This document shows, piece by piece, positions 21,830 through 34,494 of a stretch of DNA of 64,000 nucleotides. Source of the stretch: Meghimatium bilineatum. Lineage: Eukaryota; Mollusca; Gastropoda; Stylommatophora; Philomycidae. The translations under genes and the position numbers were made by a program. Numbering within the stretch: position 1 is the first letter of the stretch; the number at the start of each line of letters is the position of its first letter. A model generated the notes under the pieces. It searched no databases. It saw only the letters and a program-made list of their open reading frames with translations, and had not been told where the DNA came from. The stretch lies in the NCBI GenBank assembly GCA_034231615.1, contig CM067317.1, forward strand, positions 47,807,376 through 47,871,375, written 5' to 3'.

Positions 21830-21980
21830 TTCAACACTTTTTTGGCTGCAGTGATTTTCTAGACAATATAAATACGTTCAGTAATATGTCATTGCTTTCT
21901 GAACGGTCCTGATGCACAATTACATACAATTTGAACTTGGTACCTTGGCCGTCATAGACTATCACTGTAGCACGCCACAT
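21830..21980 (-). mobile_element. tRNA-like SINE (family T3)
   Basis: The reverse complement shares GTGCATCAGGACCGTTCAGA, AGCAATGACA and the terminal block CAGAAAATCACTGCAGCC with the + strand copy at 30862-31060. Confidence 0.75.
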
Positions 21981-22244
21981 GACCATATAATAGTGATATA
22001 CTTGAACCATATACTCTGGACAGGTATACGAAACGTGCAATATTTTACATGACTTGTCACCTCGACAACAGTTACTCTTCAATCACAGTCAGCGGTGTCT
22101 ACGTGGCAGGTATTAGATCATCCAATATATGTCTCTATCAGCCAGTTAGTTAATAGCTTAAACATTTAGTAGCTGTAAGGATCAACGAGTGAAGAGACAG
22201 AAAAAGATAGGATTTGCTTGGTGGGTTATCACTTTAGCACAAGG

Positions 22245-22695
22245 AAATGTCTCTGAGTTTTTTAACAGTACATGTGAATGTCTCTAACTGAACTTGTTAA
22301 CAACACAAGAGAATGTCTCTAACTGAACTTGTTAACAACACAAGGGAATGTCTCTAACTGAACTTGTTAACAACACAAGGGAATGTCTCTAACTGAACTT
22401 GTTAACAACACAAGGGAATGTCTCTAACTGAACTTGTTAACAACACAAGGGAATGTCTCTAACTGAACTTGTTTACAACACAATAGAATGTCTCTAACTG
22501 AACTTGTTAACAACACAAGGGAATGTCTCTAACTGAACTTGTTAACAACACAATAGAATGTCTCTAACTGAACTTGTTAACAACACAAGGGAATGTCTCT
22601 AACTGAACTTGTTAACAACACAATAGAATGTCTCTAACTGAACTTGTTAACAACACAAGGGAATGTCTCTAACTGAACTTGTTAACAACACAAGA
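22245..22695. repeat. Tandem repeat, unit 35 bp
   Basis: About 12 units of GAATGTCTCTAACTGAACTT plus GTTAACAACACAAGG. ACAAGG and ACAATA variants alternate in the second half, suggesting a local two-unit period. Confidence 0.94.
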
Positions 22696-22934
22696 GACAG
22701 ATAGTTGAAGTGATCCGTTACGCCACTCATCATGGCACTTTCTTCTGTTACAAAATTCTGTTCACATATGTTTTTTTATTTCTGTGTTTTTTATTTCTTA
22801 CATTGGGCAGCGGTCAATTATTTCCATGTTTAGTGTCCCATTGCAAGTGGCTGTAATTCTTCTGTATTACTTATGCCCAATATTTTTCTTCCTTTCTTTT
22901 ATCTATTCTAAGTACATTGCAGATGTAATTCGTA

Positions 22935-23045
22935 TATAAGTCTTCATAACATATATCTGAGTCTTCAACAGAAGGCAAAGTCTTCATAACACATATCTGA
23001 GTCTTAAACAGAAGGCAAAGTCTTCATAACACATATCTGAGTATC
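22935..23045. repeat. Tandem repeat, three units of about 39 bp
   Basis: AGTCTTCATAACA, TATCTGAGTCTT and AACAGAAGGCAA recur three times. Confidence 0.88.
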
Positions 23046-23094
23046 CAACACACATATTTGCTTATAATACATCAACATATATCTCATTCTCTTC

Positions 23095-23475
23095 AGCACA
23101 CAACTGTCATGTGCCGTAGTCTTTCCAGAACGTTTTCTTCCCAATGAACTCCCTGAACCCCCTTCTGTCTTGGGCGATGCAGCTTGCATTTTCCAACGAT
23201 GTATTCATGTTATCTTTAATGTTGTCAGTCCATCGTCTTCTTGGTCTGCCAATTTCTCCTCTTCCCAGGTACTCTGCCCTCCATTATTTGTCTTTCTAAA
23301 CAGTTGTGTCTCTTTATGTGACCAAACAGGCGTAGTTTTCTTTTTTTTCTATTGTATTTAGTAACCAACACTCTGGAATCTTCAATGTGTTTATAATATC
23401 TGAGTTTCTCTTTTTTTCTTCCATGATAGTCGTAAGTATCTTTCTGTAGCATTCATTTCATCTCAAAGTGTTCTT
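23095..23475 (-). mobile_element. LINE relic, RT C-terminal tail
   Basis: The minus strand reads RYYKHIEDSRVLVTKYNRKK, RKLRLFGHIKRHNCLERQIM and EGRVPGKRRNWQTKKTMD, followed by a frame with DNIKDNMN. FGHIKRHN-LERQIMEGRVPGKR is a highly characteristic LINE C-terminal tail. The upstream RT core is missing. Confidence 0.85.
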
Positions 23476-23599
23476 CTTTGCCGCTGTCTTACTTTGGGTA
23501 TATGTTTAACAGCCGTATGTTGCAACCGGAAAAAAAATAAAAGCTCGCAGCATTAGCAATTTCGTTTCTATTTAGTTGATTTTCCATACAACAATATGT

Positions 23600-23705
23600 T
23601 GTATATTTTTTCAGTACACAATACACCAACATGCATCTCAATCGCTTCAGCACACAATACACCAATATACATTTAAATTTACTTCAACAAAAAATACACA
23701 TCTGA
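23600..23705. repeat. Tandem repeat, about 36-bp unit (first cluster)
   Basis: Units of the type CTTCAGCACACAATACACCA, ATATACAT and TCAATCG. The same unit is amplified again at 24225-24420; a decayed unit is at 23045-23105. Confidence 0.8.
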
Positions 23706-24224
23706 GTCGCTTGATTGCATTTCAAAAACATTTGGCAAATCCACACGGCGTAGACTATAAGAAATATTATGTACATGAAACATTATAACTTTGGATAGAC
23801 ATTATAATCAATTCGACAGTACATAAGAAATGATTAGCAATACTGAGAGAGAAAGCTGTTGACAGACTACACACAGCATACATTACAAGAAGAAGAATTC
23901 GTTTTATATAACAAACCATGCAGTTAATTGAAAAGTGAAACAACCTAAATGTGATCTTTTTTTGTCAGAAAACGTGTACCTTCATCCATCACAAACCATC
24001 TCCATCTTGACTAGTCTGAACTCAGAACATAGCCAAAGACAGACCACATAAACACGCGTGCGCTCAATCAATATTGGTACCTGCTGACAACATCGTAATC
24101 CCTTCCTTGTCTGACTGCCGTTATTATCGCTGTTGTTTACTGCAGCTAGCGCAGTGTTCATCGATTTTTGCGTTAGCGAAGTAAATAAAAACTACGAGCA
24201 TGCTAATGTAAACATGCATATATA
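23706..24224. other. Intron sequence, no feature recognised
   Basis: This stretch separates two clusters of the same 36-bp repeat. No domain or repeat family was recognised. Confidence 0.5.
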
Positions 24225-24420
24225 ATAGCCCAATGTACATCTCAATCGCTTGAGCACACAATAGACTAACATACATCTCAATCGCTTGAGCACACAATAC
24301 ACTAACGTACATTTCAATCGCTTCAGCACACAACACACTAACACACATCTCAATCGCTTCAGCACACAACACACTAACACACATCTCAATCGCTTCAGCA
24401 CACAATACACTAGCATACAT
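24225..24420. repeat. Tandem repeat, unit 36 bp (second cluster)
   Basis: About five and a half units of ATCTCAATCGCTTCAGCACA plus CAACACACTAACACAC. Confidence 0.92.
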
Positions 24421-24423
24421 ATT

Positions 24424-24815
24424 ATTCATTCATTCATTATCTTTTAGCGCTGAAGTTAGCGCACATGGCAGAGGTTAGATCTCTCCAATTCTGCCTGTAG
24501 AAAGCTATTCTGTGTAGTTCTTGAATAGTATGAATATTGTTTGCTTTAATTTATCTAAGTCTTGTTCTTCTGCGTGTTTCCTTTGGTCTACCCCTGGCTC
24601 TTCTGCCTGTTGTTATCCATGCAAGATTGGTGGTGTATTCTATTATTGTCTGAGCGTAGGGCATTTGGGTGTATTATGTTATTGTCTGAACGTAAGACAT
24701 TTCCTATGTAGGACCAAAGGCATTTTGTAATAACGTCTGTGATGTAGTTCTGATTTGTCTCTTCTCTGATTTTTATATTCGATTTTAATTCGCTCCAGTG
24801 GGTGTTAGTTATCAT
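24424..24815 (-). mobile_element. LINE relic, RT C-terminal tail with (ATGA)n end
   Basis: The minus strand encodes LWSYIGNVLRSDNN-IH and then frameshifted RARGRPKETRRRT. The plus copy of the same family at 58985-59300 is clearer. The element ends in an (ATGA)n tract (24424-24440 as ATTCATTCATTC). An internal duplication of the GNVLRSDNN coding segment is visible (24640-24700). Confidence 0.75.
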
Positions 24816-25654
24816 ACGAAGACATTTTTTTGTGGAAACTCAATAGCTTCTTTTCTGAAGATAAAGAACTTTTCCATCTCTCACATCCATGTCAGTACTG
24901 GAATGACGCAGGAGTTAAAGAAGAACATTTTCGTGATTGTGCTGATTGGTTTTAACCAAGTAATATATATATATATATATACACATAAGGTGTAGAGGAT
25001 TGGCTTCATTATACCCCGATTCCCTATATTTACTATAAAATTTCAAAAGAGCAGTATATCTCCTGCAGCGAGTGCCGATAATAGCACGTAACTACGTAAC
25101 TTAGAGGTTGTCCATACGTCAATAATTATAAGGAGAGAGGAGAGAGTAAGGAAAAGTTCGGCAGGTATTGGCAAGAAGATTTGACAAACAAATACGTCAA
25201 CAATACATTTCTATATACCAATTAAATTATTTGAATTTGAAACATTTCTTTGAAAAATTGGAAAGAAATATGTATTTTTCGTAACTTTTCTGCTCATAAA
25301 ATTCTTTTAGAAAAGGGGGGGGGGGTTAAAATTGTTTTACATAATTAAGCAGTATCGTCTCAGAATGCTTGACATTTGTTGACAGTTGCTAAAACTTTGA
25401 TAAAATTTATGGACAGGTCCTTACAACTATATTCTTGAGGGAACTCCTAAAAACAAGACCTTACGGTACGGTATTGAGCCTGCGACATATCAGAAATAAT
25501 GCAAATTACTTAACTATTATGCCACGAACATCCCCTCGTGTTATATATGTGTCTATGTCTGTGTGTGTGTTTATTTATGTGTTTATGTGTGAGTGTTCAT
25601 GCGTGCGTATAGCTACAGATTCTTCTGATATAGAGGCTTCGTCTTAGCACATTT

Positions 25655-25745
25655 TGCACTGACAGTTGAACTCTACATACAGCATTGCGCACCACCGATA
25701 GTTGAACTCTACATACAGCATTGCGCACCACCGATAGTTGAAGTT
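25655..25745. repeat. Tandem duplication, two units of about 40 bp
   Basis: AGTTGAACTCTACATACAGC followed by ATTGCGCACCACCGAT, twice. Confidence 0.9.
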
Positions 25746-25854
25746 TTCTGAATATGAAAGAATACTCTGGAGAAACCAGTCTATTGCATATAGGAAATAA
25801 AAGCTACTCGTACGTAATTGGGGTGGAAACTAAACATATAAAGCTACTAATTCT

Positions 25855-26320
25855 ACAAATTAGTAGTTACAAGTGAGTGTTTCAAGTTAGCAGTTACAAG
25901 TAAGTGTTACAAATTAGTAGATACAAGTTAGTATAACAAGTGAGTTTTACAAATTAGCAGTTACAAGTAAGTGTTACAAATTAGCAGTTACAAGTGAGTA
26001 TTACAAGTTAGCAGTTACAAGTGAGTATTAAAAATTAGTAGTTACAAGTTAGCAGTTCCAAGTGAATGTTACAAATAAGTAGTTACAAGTGAGTGTTACA
26101 TGTTAGCAGTTACAAGTGAGTATTAGAAATTAGTAGTTACAAGCGAGTGTTACAAGTTAGCATTTACAAGTGAGTGTTACATGTTAGCAGTTATAAGTGA
26201 TTATTACAAATTAGTAGTTACAAGTGAGCGTTACAAATTAAACTGTTACAAGTAAGTGTTACAAGTTAGACTGTTACAAGTAAATGTTACATGTTAAACT
26301 GTTACAAGTTATGTTACACT
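25855..26320. repeat. Degenerate tandem repeat, unit about 25 bp
   Basis: Many units alternate AGTTACAAGTGAGTGTTACA and AATTAGC, with TTAGCAG, TTAGTAG and AACTGTT variants. Confidence 0.9.
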
Positions 26321-27270
26321 AAAAAATAAATTATAATTCAATTCTTAAAGTCAACAATAATACTAACATCGTGTTCTCAATGTCATACGTGAGCAGTAAC
26401 TAAAGATCAAGAAAGACAGTTGACTGTGTGAAATGAGATGTCTAAGAAAAGCAAGAAATAGAACAAGAAGAGATCATGTGAGAAATGAGATTACGAGTTA
26501 GAAGAGAACTGTTGGGACAATGAGAACCGCTTTATATATGAATTTGGCACTCTGAAACCTTTGGGAATGAATGAGCGCTTGTCATATGCATAATATCGGG
26601 TTGTTCCGTCATTTCTGGGTCTTGTTTTAACATGTATTCAGTTTTGTTTACTTCCTATTTCTGTACATTTCCTGTTTGTGTCACTGTTGACCTCATTTCT
26701 ATCATTTCGGCCAACTTACTAGACATGTGAACGCAAGTTGTTTCGTCCTTGTCGTCTTTGATTTATATGTGTTTGTGATCCTTGATAAAGGCCTTTCGGT
26801 CGTAAAGTCAACTTGTGTGTGTGCCTATGTGTGTTTCGTATGATTAGCAAAACTTTATTACCTCGTTTCAAGCTTTACCTGTTAGATTGCAGTTTTGCGC
26901 AGTGAGTACATATTTTGAAACAATGTCTGTGGTCAAATATGTTTTAAAACAGAGATTGAAATGGTTCGTAATGAAAGTGAACCCTTATTCGCCAACTTCA
27001 AGAGCATACAACAGGAGAAATTACGCAACAGGAGTGAGGAAGATACCCAAAAAAAATGCATGGAAGGAGTTACCAACATTCTGAAAATGTGACAATATTA
27101 GCGCATATCAAGTGAACAAAGATGTCAGCCTGCAACCTGATCTTCATTCAATCATTGAATGGCTAACAACAAAAGCAGAGAAAAGCAGAAGGAAAAAACA
27201 GAAAGAAAGAGTAAGGTTACAAATGGAACACTGCCAATAACTGTTGTGTCTCGCTGAGATGTGTTTGTGT
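26321..27270. other. Intron sequence with one retroelement-end-like motif
   Basis: Around 26783-26810 the string CCTTGATAAAGGCCTTTCGG followed by TCGTAAAG resembles the GATGAAGGCC...GAAACG motif near ends of some retroelements. The 26887-27084 frame has no recognised domain. Confidence 0.4.
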
Positions 27271-27312
27271 GTAGTGCATGCATGTATGTGTGTGTGTGTG
27301 TGTGTGTGTGAT
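27271..27312. repeat. (TG)n microsatellite
   Basis: TGTGTGTGTGTGTGTGTG with a variable start. Confidence 0.9.
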
Positions 27313-28334
27313 GTTAGATGATGAATCTGCATGGTTCATGTTTATGTATGTGTTTTTTACCGGTCATCCGTAGTGATGTTTATAAAGGTCAAACGCATTG
27401 TTCATTTAAATCTAAATATGCTAGAGGTAATACCCAGCGTTGCCAGGGTGAAAATATGAAAATATTAGTACTACAAAACATATAAGTAGCATAAGGATGA
27501 TAAAAATATCTGGACAAAATACAATGATGTTAAGAGTTGCTACACAACATAAATTTGATAGAAAATAACAGACACGAACTATTCTTCTAATACACTGACG
27601 ACTTTGGTCTGTTTACGTTTCTACAGATTTAAAAAACAACCCAGTATCTCTGGGACCCAACACAGAAAATTCATAGTAAAATTACGTTCAAATACCGTAC
27701 TCATTACGAAATGAACTAACACGGATAGATAACAAATGAAGAAAAATAGCTCTTTTATATAAATTGTGTTGTGCTCTTATCACAGAAATTATTGCCGATC
27801 GATGAATTATATTTAAAGAACAAAAAGACAGTTGTGAAAGTTGTATGGTATCGCAGAGTAGACAAATGTATAAACGACGTTAGCAGAAAGTTAGGGATAA
27901 AGAATAGTGACCCTGTTAAAACAGAATAACCATCGAATTAATTGAGAATGCAGCATTATTATTTCTCTATACCATTTCATTTGTTTATTTGACCTATCTA
28001 CAATGGTCAGAGGTCAAAGTTAACCAATCAAATTTATGGGCAGCTTTGACGGACTACAGGACAGTGATCACAAACATTTAAGATTTTTCACAACTGTTTG
28101 CGCTATCCTCAGGAACCGTGCTGAACATGTTCCGTATCCCTTATGTAGTTCATAAGTCTATAGCGTACAATAACTGACGTATGCACTTTATATATATATA
28201 TTTCCTGCTATATATATATATAGAGTTCGCAATGTACAGCAGGAAATCAAAAGAATATAGAATAATAGGGAACCTGTTATTGTCAAGCATGGCGAAAGAT
28301 ACTACTAAGGAAGTTTTGGGGTGACATTTTCTGT
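27313..28334. other. Intron sequence, no gene recognised
   Basis: A small inverted pair near 28190-28250 (TTCCTGCTATATATATAT and a later ACAGCAGGAAAT) is the only structure noticed. Confidence 0.5.
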
Positions 28335-28500
28335 CTCATCCAATAGGGTCACAGTGAAGTCATTCTGAAGCCGAATGTATCAGACCAAAAGACGCAGATA
28401 TCACACATAAGCTGTAAACCTGGACACAATGCATTATGTTCTTCGGACTGCAACTTGCTGAAACGTATGTGTTTGAGAACCGTCGCAGAAGATGAAGATA
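28335..28500 (+). mobile_element. SINE R1, 5'-truncated diverged copy
   Basis: CAATAGGGTCACAGTG, GACGCAGATATCACAC, AGCTGTAAACCTGGACAC and GTTCTTCGGACTGCA are followed by GAGAACCGTCGCAGAAG. The terminal stem is GTTCTT/GAGAAC with one possible U-G pair. Confidence 0.75.
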
Positions 28501-29731
28501 TATATATATAGAGAGAAACAGACAGACATAGTTTCATTCAGACATAAATCGATACATATGCTCGCCGCTTTATTTGTTCGTCAACCTCTAGTAATCTCCC
28601 AGTGAAGCAGTCACTGACCATCACGCCTCATGACATATTACGATGCTGCTTTCCAATTATCTTCATTTTTTTTCTTAGTGCATGTCTATTGATTACCCAC
28701 ATAATCATTGCCCATCACAACTTGCGGATTCGTATAGAAAGTTATAAAATCTCTCTATTTTGCTTAGTCTGTAGGTATCGATTTTTCAAACAATTACTCG
28801 CGGAAAGATCTTTTATGAACATGTGCAACAGATAAACTCCTTCCACTTTGCAATATTCTGTATAATTCTTTGCCTCCAGTTTTGAAAAATGTTGCTCTCG
28901 AAGTTTTGTTGCGGTGATTTTCGGAGGCCCTGGGGATGATCGCTTGAAGCTACGAAGATACGTGCGATAGGTGGTACTTTTGGCAGTCTGTTTTTTCATA
29001 GAGAGATGTGGAGTACATTTTGAGTAACTGGGAGTGTATTTAAATATATCTACGCCTCTTCAACATTTATACCACATGTTCGTCTCCATGTTTTTTTTTA
29101 CGTTTACCCTTGGCCTGTTTTCCTGTCGATGTTGCCACTAAAGTATTGGTGTAATAGTTATAGTGATTTATCTTTGCTCGTTTCCTGAGTGATGATGTTC
29201 TTGTAACCTATGTGCAGTCAGAAGTTTCCTGAGCTATGATGTTCTAGTAACATATTCCAGTGGGATGTTTGTGCTGCGGAATGTTTGTGCAGTAGGAAGT
29301 TTGTGCAGTGGAATCTTTCTCGAGCGATAATGTTCTATGTGCATGGGATAATTTTGCAATATAATGTTTTTGATATTCTATAAAGCGAGTATGGCAACCT
29401 TGGTTAAGTACCAATAAATCTGTTCAATTATTCATGCTATAATATTTGTATACATTTCTCCAATACTCTATTTTCCTTGTTTTTATTTTATCAAGTATGT
29501 TTTTTTTCGTTTCTTTTCATTTCATTCCTGATTTTTTTTTGCCCATATTTCCTGGGTCGCGCTTTACCTGAACGTTTGAAAATTTAAGATGCAGGTAACA
29601 GGTACACTTGAGGCAATATTGGATGATATGGAAGTAATTATGGCGACATTATTACCTGAGATACACATTCGCACATTTCATAATTTAGTGGATAATTTTG
29701 CAGATGATGTCTAGATTTGAACAGATAACAA

Positions 29732-29764
<33 letters not shown>

Positions 29765-29879
29765 GTTCATGTAGAAGTTTGTTTTTAGACGATGGGTACG
29801 CCACACAGGACGACAATTTGTAATATTTCTGACGCAATAGCAAAGTGTACTTTTTATTAGAAATGTAAATTTTCTTACA
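28501..29879. other. Intron sequence, no gene recognised
   Basis: It contains (AT)n at 29745-29765 next to (GT)n, and a doublet around 29185-29310 (TTTCCTGAG-(T/C)ATGATGTTC). The open frames at 28602-28835 and 28742-28999 overlap on opposite strands and show no motif. Confidence 0.5.
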
Positions 29880-29884
29880 ACTTG

Positions 29885-30265
29885 GTCAGAAACCTTGCTG
29901 AAAGGGGAAGTAATGAAAAGGACGGTGGTGAAGGGACCATACTGAAAGGGCGTATGCTTAAAGTGGCAGTGCTGAAAGGAACTGTTGGAAAAGGGGCAGT
30001 GAAGAATGGGGCAGCGCTGAAAGGGGCAATGGTGAATGGGACAGTGGTGAAGGGCAATTATAAAAGGGACAGTAGTGAAGGGCAATTATAAAAGGGACAG
30101 TAGTGAAGGGGCAATGGTGAGGGTGCAGTACTGAAAGAGGCGGTGCTGAAAGGGACAATGGTAAAAGGGGCAGTGGTGAATGGACACTGGTGAAGGGGCA
30201 GTGCTGAATGAGGCAGTTGTGAAGGGACAGTAGTGAAGGGGCAGTAGTAAAATGCGAGAACAATT
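29885..30265. repeat. Degenerate purine-rich tandem repeat, unit about 17 bp
   Basis: Units of the type AAGGGGCAGTGGTGAA vary at the third and later bases. They yield Pro/Phe-rich minus-strand frames that are not genes. Confidence 0.88.
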
Positions 30266-30537
30266 ATGGGACCTAAAGATAGGGAATTTGACCATATTAT
30301 TGCAGGCAAAATTGCTTAAAACCAGTGTTTTTCACTCTTTTTTTTCGTTCGTGGTTTGCCTTTAAAGTGAAATCTGCTTCCACGAGTCCCCAAGGTGATC
30401 AAGACGAGTTACGTAAACATACATCTCTTATGGCGAGATACGCTTCTTTCAACCACTTGTCCAATTTGGTAATATCAGAGCTTTATAACATCAAATTAGT
30501 GGAGGTCGCAGATCTGGTAATCCAGTGACCACGATCT
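30266..30537. other. Intron sequence, no feature recognised
   Basis: The frame at 30325-30528 has no known motif. Confidence 0.45.
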
Positions 30538-30838
30538 CATAAGATTACTTAACTAAAGATTACTTAACTGAAGACTACTTGGCTAAAGATTACATAACTA
30601 AAGATTACTTTACTAAAGATTACTTGGCTAAAGATTACTTAACTAAAGATTACTTAACTAAAGATTACTTAACTAAAGATTACTTAACTAAGAATTACTT
30701 AACTAAAGATTACTTAACTAAAGATTACTTTACTAAAGATTACTTAACTAAAGATTACTTAACTAAAGATTACTTAACTAAAGATTACTTAACTAAAGAT
30801 TACTTAACTAAAGATTACTTAACTAAATATTACTCAAA
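30538..30838. repeat. 15-bp minisatellite
   Basis: About 19 units of AAAGATTACTTAACT with occasional GGCT, TTACT and AGAATT variants. The unit length explains the long spurious TKDYL frame. Confidence 0.95.
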
Positions 30839-30861
30839 TGTCATTTACATCAAAATTCTGG

Positions 30862-31065
30862 TCTCCGGCTCTGTGGCGAAGTGCTACAGAGCGTCTGTTA
30901 CGGCAAAGGTACCGAGTTCGTTCCTCACCACAGGCAATTGTGCATCCGGACCGTTCAGAAAGCAATGGCAACCTACTGAAAGTATTTATATTGCCCAGAA
31001 AATCACCACAGCCAACAAATGCTGGGTTGATAGCTACGTCCTGGATAGGATATGCTACCAATTTT
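30862..31065 (+). mobile_element. tRNA-like SINE (family T3), best copy
   Basis: An A-box-like GTGGCGAAGTGCTACAG and a B-box-like GAGTTCGTTCC head the element. The body has CATCCGGACCGTTCAGA, AGCAATGGCAACC and CAGAAAATCACCACAGCC. It ends in a T-run near 31060. Inserted in sense orientation in the large intron. Confidence 0.8.
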
Positions 31066-32529
31066 TTTTTTGGTTCACATTATGTTTTATTATCATTTAT
31101 CGGTGTGTGTGAGAGAGCGCGCGCGTGTGCGTACTTGCGTGTGTGTGTGTTTATTTAATATGGCGCAAGTGGTTCTGCATTGCGCGTGTGTCATTCCCAG
31201 GATTAGATAACCAAGATGCTTAAAGTAGCTCCTCGTGGTGCACCCTTAAAAAAAAAAGATTTATCACAGCTTGTATGGTGTTTCTTGCCAACACTTTTAG
31301 GGATCTCGTCTGAGGCTGGGAGCGGTATATATGGAATGATAATTCATTGCAATGTAACAGGCAATAACCCAGACACCTTACAGTCGACACAGTCAGTGGC
31401 ACTGTAGTCACACAGTAACGTACATAATCCTGGCTCACACAACTGGAATGCCGGGACATTGAAAGGGCGGCTGCTGTCGATATCCCAATATGAGTAGATG
31501 CAGCTGCGGTATATTAGCTGGCTCACACAGCTGGAATGATGGGACATTGGAAGGGCGGCTGCTGTCGATATCCCAATATGAGTAGGTGCAGCCGCGGTAT
31601 ATTAGCATCTGAAGGATACACTGAATATTCCTGGAGAAAGCCACACTCACTAGAGAGTAGCGTTATGCAAAGAAAAGGCAATATTTGCAATAACGTCTCA
31701 AATTTCCAGCACGGAATTGACCGACGTTTTGTTCATGATCGAGAACACACATCAGTCATGGTCGATAACGGGTCTCACCACAACAGAACCCTGACAGCAT
31801 AAGACGCCCCTCCACCTCACACACCAATCACAATCTAAATGAAGGAATGATATATATTAATACCAACTGGCTTAACGGTTCCATACTGCAATACAAGCCC
31901 TATAAAGATTTCCATGTGCGTAACTAGCCTATCGTCAATGGAACAAGTTTTTATTGCATTGGTTTGGATGTCACGTAAACCAAAAGTATTAGCGCCTTTA
32001 AAATGCATAGCAACAAGAATCGGAGATATTTATTAATTATAATCTAAGATAAAAATGAGATATAATTATTGCTATTATTTGCCGTGAAGATGTCAGCAGA
32101 AACTGTCACTTAGTCTCGTGCCGATTTCTCCGTTATATTTCACGACAAATGATGACGTAAACAACGTTACTTTACTCACATCTTCGACAGCAAAGGTGCC
32201 GTTAGGAAATAGCACTACGTATCATATATTCCTTAGGGCCTTTGTTATCTCTAATATTTATGGTAGTGTGTCCTGTTATAACCTAATTGGACTTTGTTGT
32301 CTGCTGGTTGAAAGAGGCACGCCTCTCCAAAAGAGATGTAAACTCTTTAACCACTACCGACGCTACGAATCTGCGCTACATCAACACAGGTCTTTAAAAC
32401 AAGGGTTTAAAAGCCGTAGAAGATTGACTTCACTGTACGCCGTTTCCCATATGTACTCCGTCCCTCTCAACGAAGCGGTACGCCGCCTGCCTAGAGTACA
32501 ACTCATCGACCATGAGAGTACCACTCCGT
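31066..32529. other. Intron sequence with one 86-bp tandem duplication
   Basis: A near-identical doublet at 31432-31603 contains CTCACACA(A/G)CTGGAATG, AAAGGGCGGCTGCTGTCG and CCCAATATGAGTAG. A (GT)n tract lies at 31100-31155. No gene is supported; the 137-codon frame at 32118-32531 shows no motif and ends inside a SINE. Confidence 0.55.
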
Positions 32530-32661
32530 AGCTTCAAGTGATAACCACAGGGATCTGATGAAAAAATCCACTTTATAAACAAGACGACACAGTTGGATTC
32601 GAACCCGTGACCTCTTGAACACACGGCGAACTGCTTAACTACTACGCCAGGGAGATCCCCA
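32530..32661 (-). mobile_element. tRNA-derived SINE (family T1), second copy
   Basis: The reverse complement begins GGGGATCTCCCTGGCGTAGT, has the B box GGTTCGAATCC and the body AGATCCCTGTGG as in 2512-2645. The B box here is a perfect tRNA consensus. Confidence 0.82.
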
Positions 32662-32839
32662 AGGTCTTATAACGTCGGTGTCTTCCACGAACAGACCCGA
32701 CGTGCCCCGCTACATTAGCGACAATGGACCAAATGGCCTTAAGATTATTATCACGCCTACACCAAACCTGATCGAATCAGGTAAAGTGCCACGAGTTAAT
32801 GAGCCAGACTGGTGAAAGGAATAATGATGCAACAAGCTT

Positions 32840-32925
32840 AATGTTGTTCATTGTAAATATTGTTCATTGTAAATATTGTTCATTGTAAATATTGTTCATT
32901 GTAAATGTTCGTTGTAAATGTTGCT
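32840..32925. repeat. 16-bp tandem repeat
   Basis: Five units of GTTCATTGTAAATATT, the last ones shortened. Confidence 0.9.
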
Positions 32926-33544
32926 CATACGCGTAGTTACTCGATGTATCCTTGACTCTGCCAGGTAGTGATATTATGTCACGCTGACATACCGTCATTA
33001 AATTATAGGTTGCATCCTGGAAATATCCAGAACATATTTCGCGTAACTGCATGATTACGAGCACTATAACAACCATTTGTGTATGTGAGCTAGAAGGCTG
33101 GGAGGGGTCTTACTTGATACATCTAGTAGATCAATGTTTCTCAAACTTCTTTGTGCAGTCGCCATCTTTCATATATAGGCCGATGCTTCCTACCAGAACA
33201 GGATTGCCAGATTGACCATTTTATAGCTACATTTTCCGAATTTGGCCAATATAACTTCCACTCTATGCAATTGAAATTTCGGTAATTTTATATTTGAGAC
33301 CTTTTTAACAATTGCTGTAAATGTAGCGTCGGTCACTTATTCTTTTGGATGAATTTGGCTAAGTTATGTTTGGTGTGGGTTTTGTAAATAGACACCAACA
33401 AAAGCATTAATGTTGTCTCTTCTGTTCATGCATAAATGCGGAATGAAAGTGAAAATTTAAAACCAACTTACGAAAATGCCAGTTGTGACCGGCGTAAACT
33501 TTTTACTCTCAACATGTAACTGACTCACTTTCAAAAATTATTTT
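32926..33544. other. Intron sequence; possible hAT-like end
   Basis: CAATGTTTCTCAAACTTC at 33133 resembles the left end of hAT-type non-autonomous elements. No partner end was settled on. Confidence 0.35.
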
Positions 33545-33720
33545 GCAAAGAACAGTCGAGGGTTAAGGGAGAAGATGCGGTATAACAAAATCCTGGAATT
33601 AGATCTGCGATACATTGTCTGCGCATGATTTTTCTACACTGCTTAGACTGATTGAGGACATAGAAATTTGGGGGCTGTTTGTGCTGATGTCTCCAGCTTA
33701 GCACTCCCACTGTGCTGACT
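33545..33720 (+). mobile_element. LINE 3' tail relic
   Basis: It shares TTTTTCTACACTGCTTAGAC, GAGGACATAGAAATTTGGGG and GTGCTGATGTCTCCAG with 12225-12310, the same broken RT tail. It is directly followed by an (ATT)n tract that may be its expanded end. Confidence 0.55.
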
Positions 33721-33724
33721 GGTT

Positions 33725-33772
33725 ATGTGTATTATCATTAATACTGTTATTATTTGTATTAGTATTATTACT

Positions 33773-33803
<31 letters not shown>

Positions 33804-33856
33804 GTAGTAGTATTTTTAGTATTCGTATTATTATTAATACTATTATTATTATTGCT

Positions 33857-33902
<46 letters not shown>

Positions 33903-33935
33903 TAGTATTTTTAGTATTCGTATTATTATTAATAC

Positions 33936-33983
<48 letters not shown>

Positions 33984-34115
33984 TAGTATTTTTAGTATTC
34001 GTATTATTATTAATACTATTATTATTATTGTTGTGTTATTATTATTATTATTATTACTAACTATTATTATTATATTATTATTTACTATTATTATTATTTA
34101 TATTAAGTTAAAACC
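33725..34115. repeat. (ATT)n microsatellite with a 120-bp internal period
   Basis: Long (TTA)n runs are interrupted by TTTTTAGTATTCGTATTATT and TTAATACTATT, which recur three times. The tract was therefore partly duplicated as larger blocks. Confidence 0.93.
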
Positions 34116-34494
34116 TTATTTGATACCTAAAATTCAGTTTCTTTCAATATCTCACACTTCAATTGAGAAACATCATTCTGAAAAATGAATCTCAACATGG
34201 GGCCATATTGTCCATTGTGGCCACGAAGATGTGAAAGGGCAAGGGATGGAAAATGTTGAATATAGGGAGGGGTTGCCACACATGCGTCCAGCTTTCCACA
34301 GAAATGTAACCACTTGAACGATAGACAATAATAATTTAGTGATATGCTTAAAGGTCCATGTGTCTAGTAAAAAGTCAATGTCCTTATTTAGTCACCATGA
34401 AGGCTCACATAAAATGTGTCCCAACAGGGGGCAAAGGGTAACAAATATCGGTTGGCAACTGCTGCTTTATACATCAGTGCTCTTATTCCCACAT

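Noticed and set aside
29711-30309. Pro/Phe-rich minus-strand frames
   Set aside because: They come from the degenerate 17-bp purine-rich repeat.
30579-31112. 177-codon frame with TKDYL repeats
   Set aside because: The 15-bp minisatellite is followed by read-through into a SINE.
33725-34060. 111-codon Ile/Leu-rich frame
   Set aside because: It is the (ATT)n microsatellite in translation.
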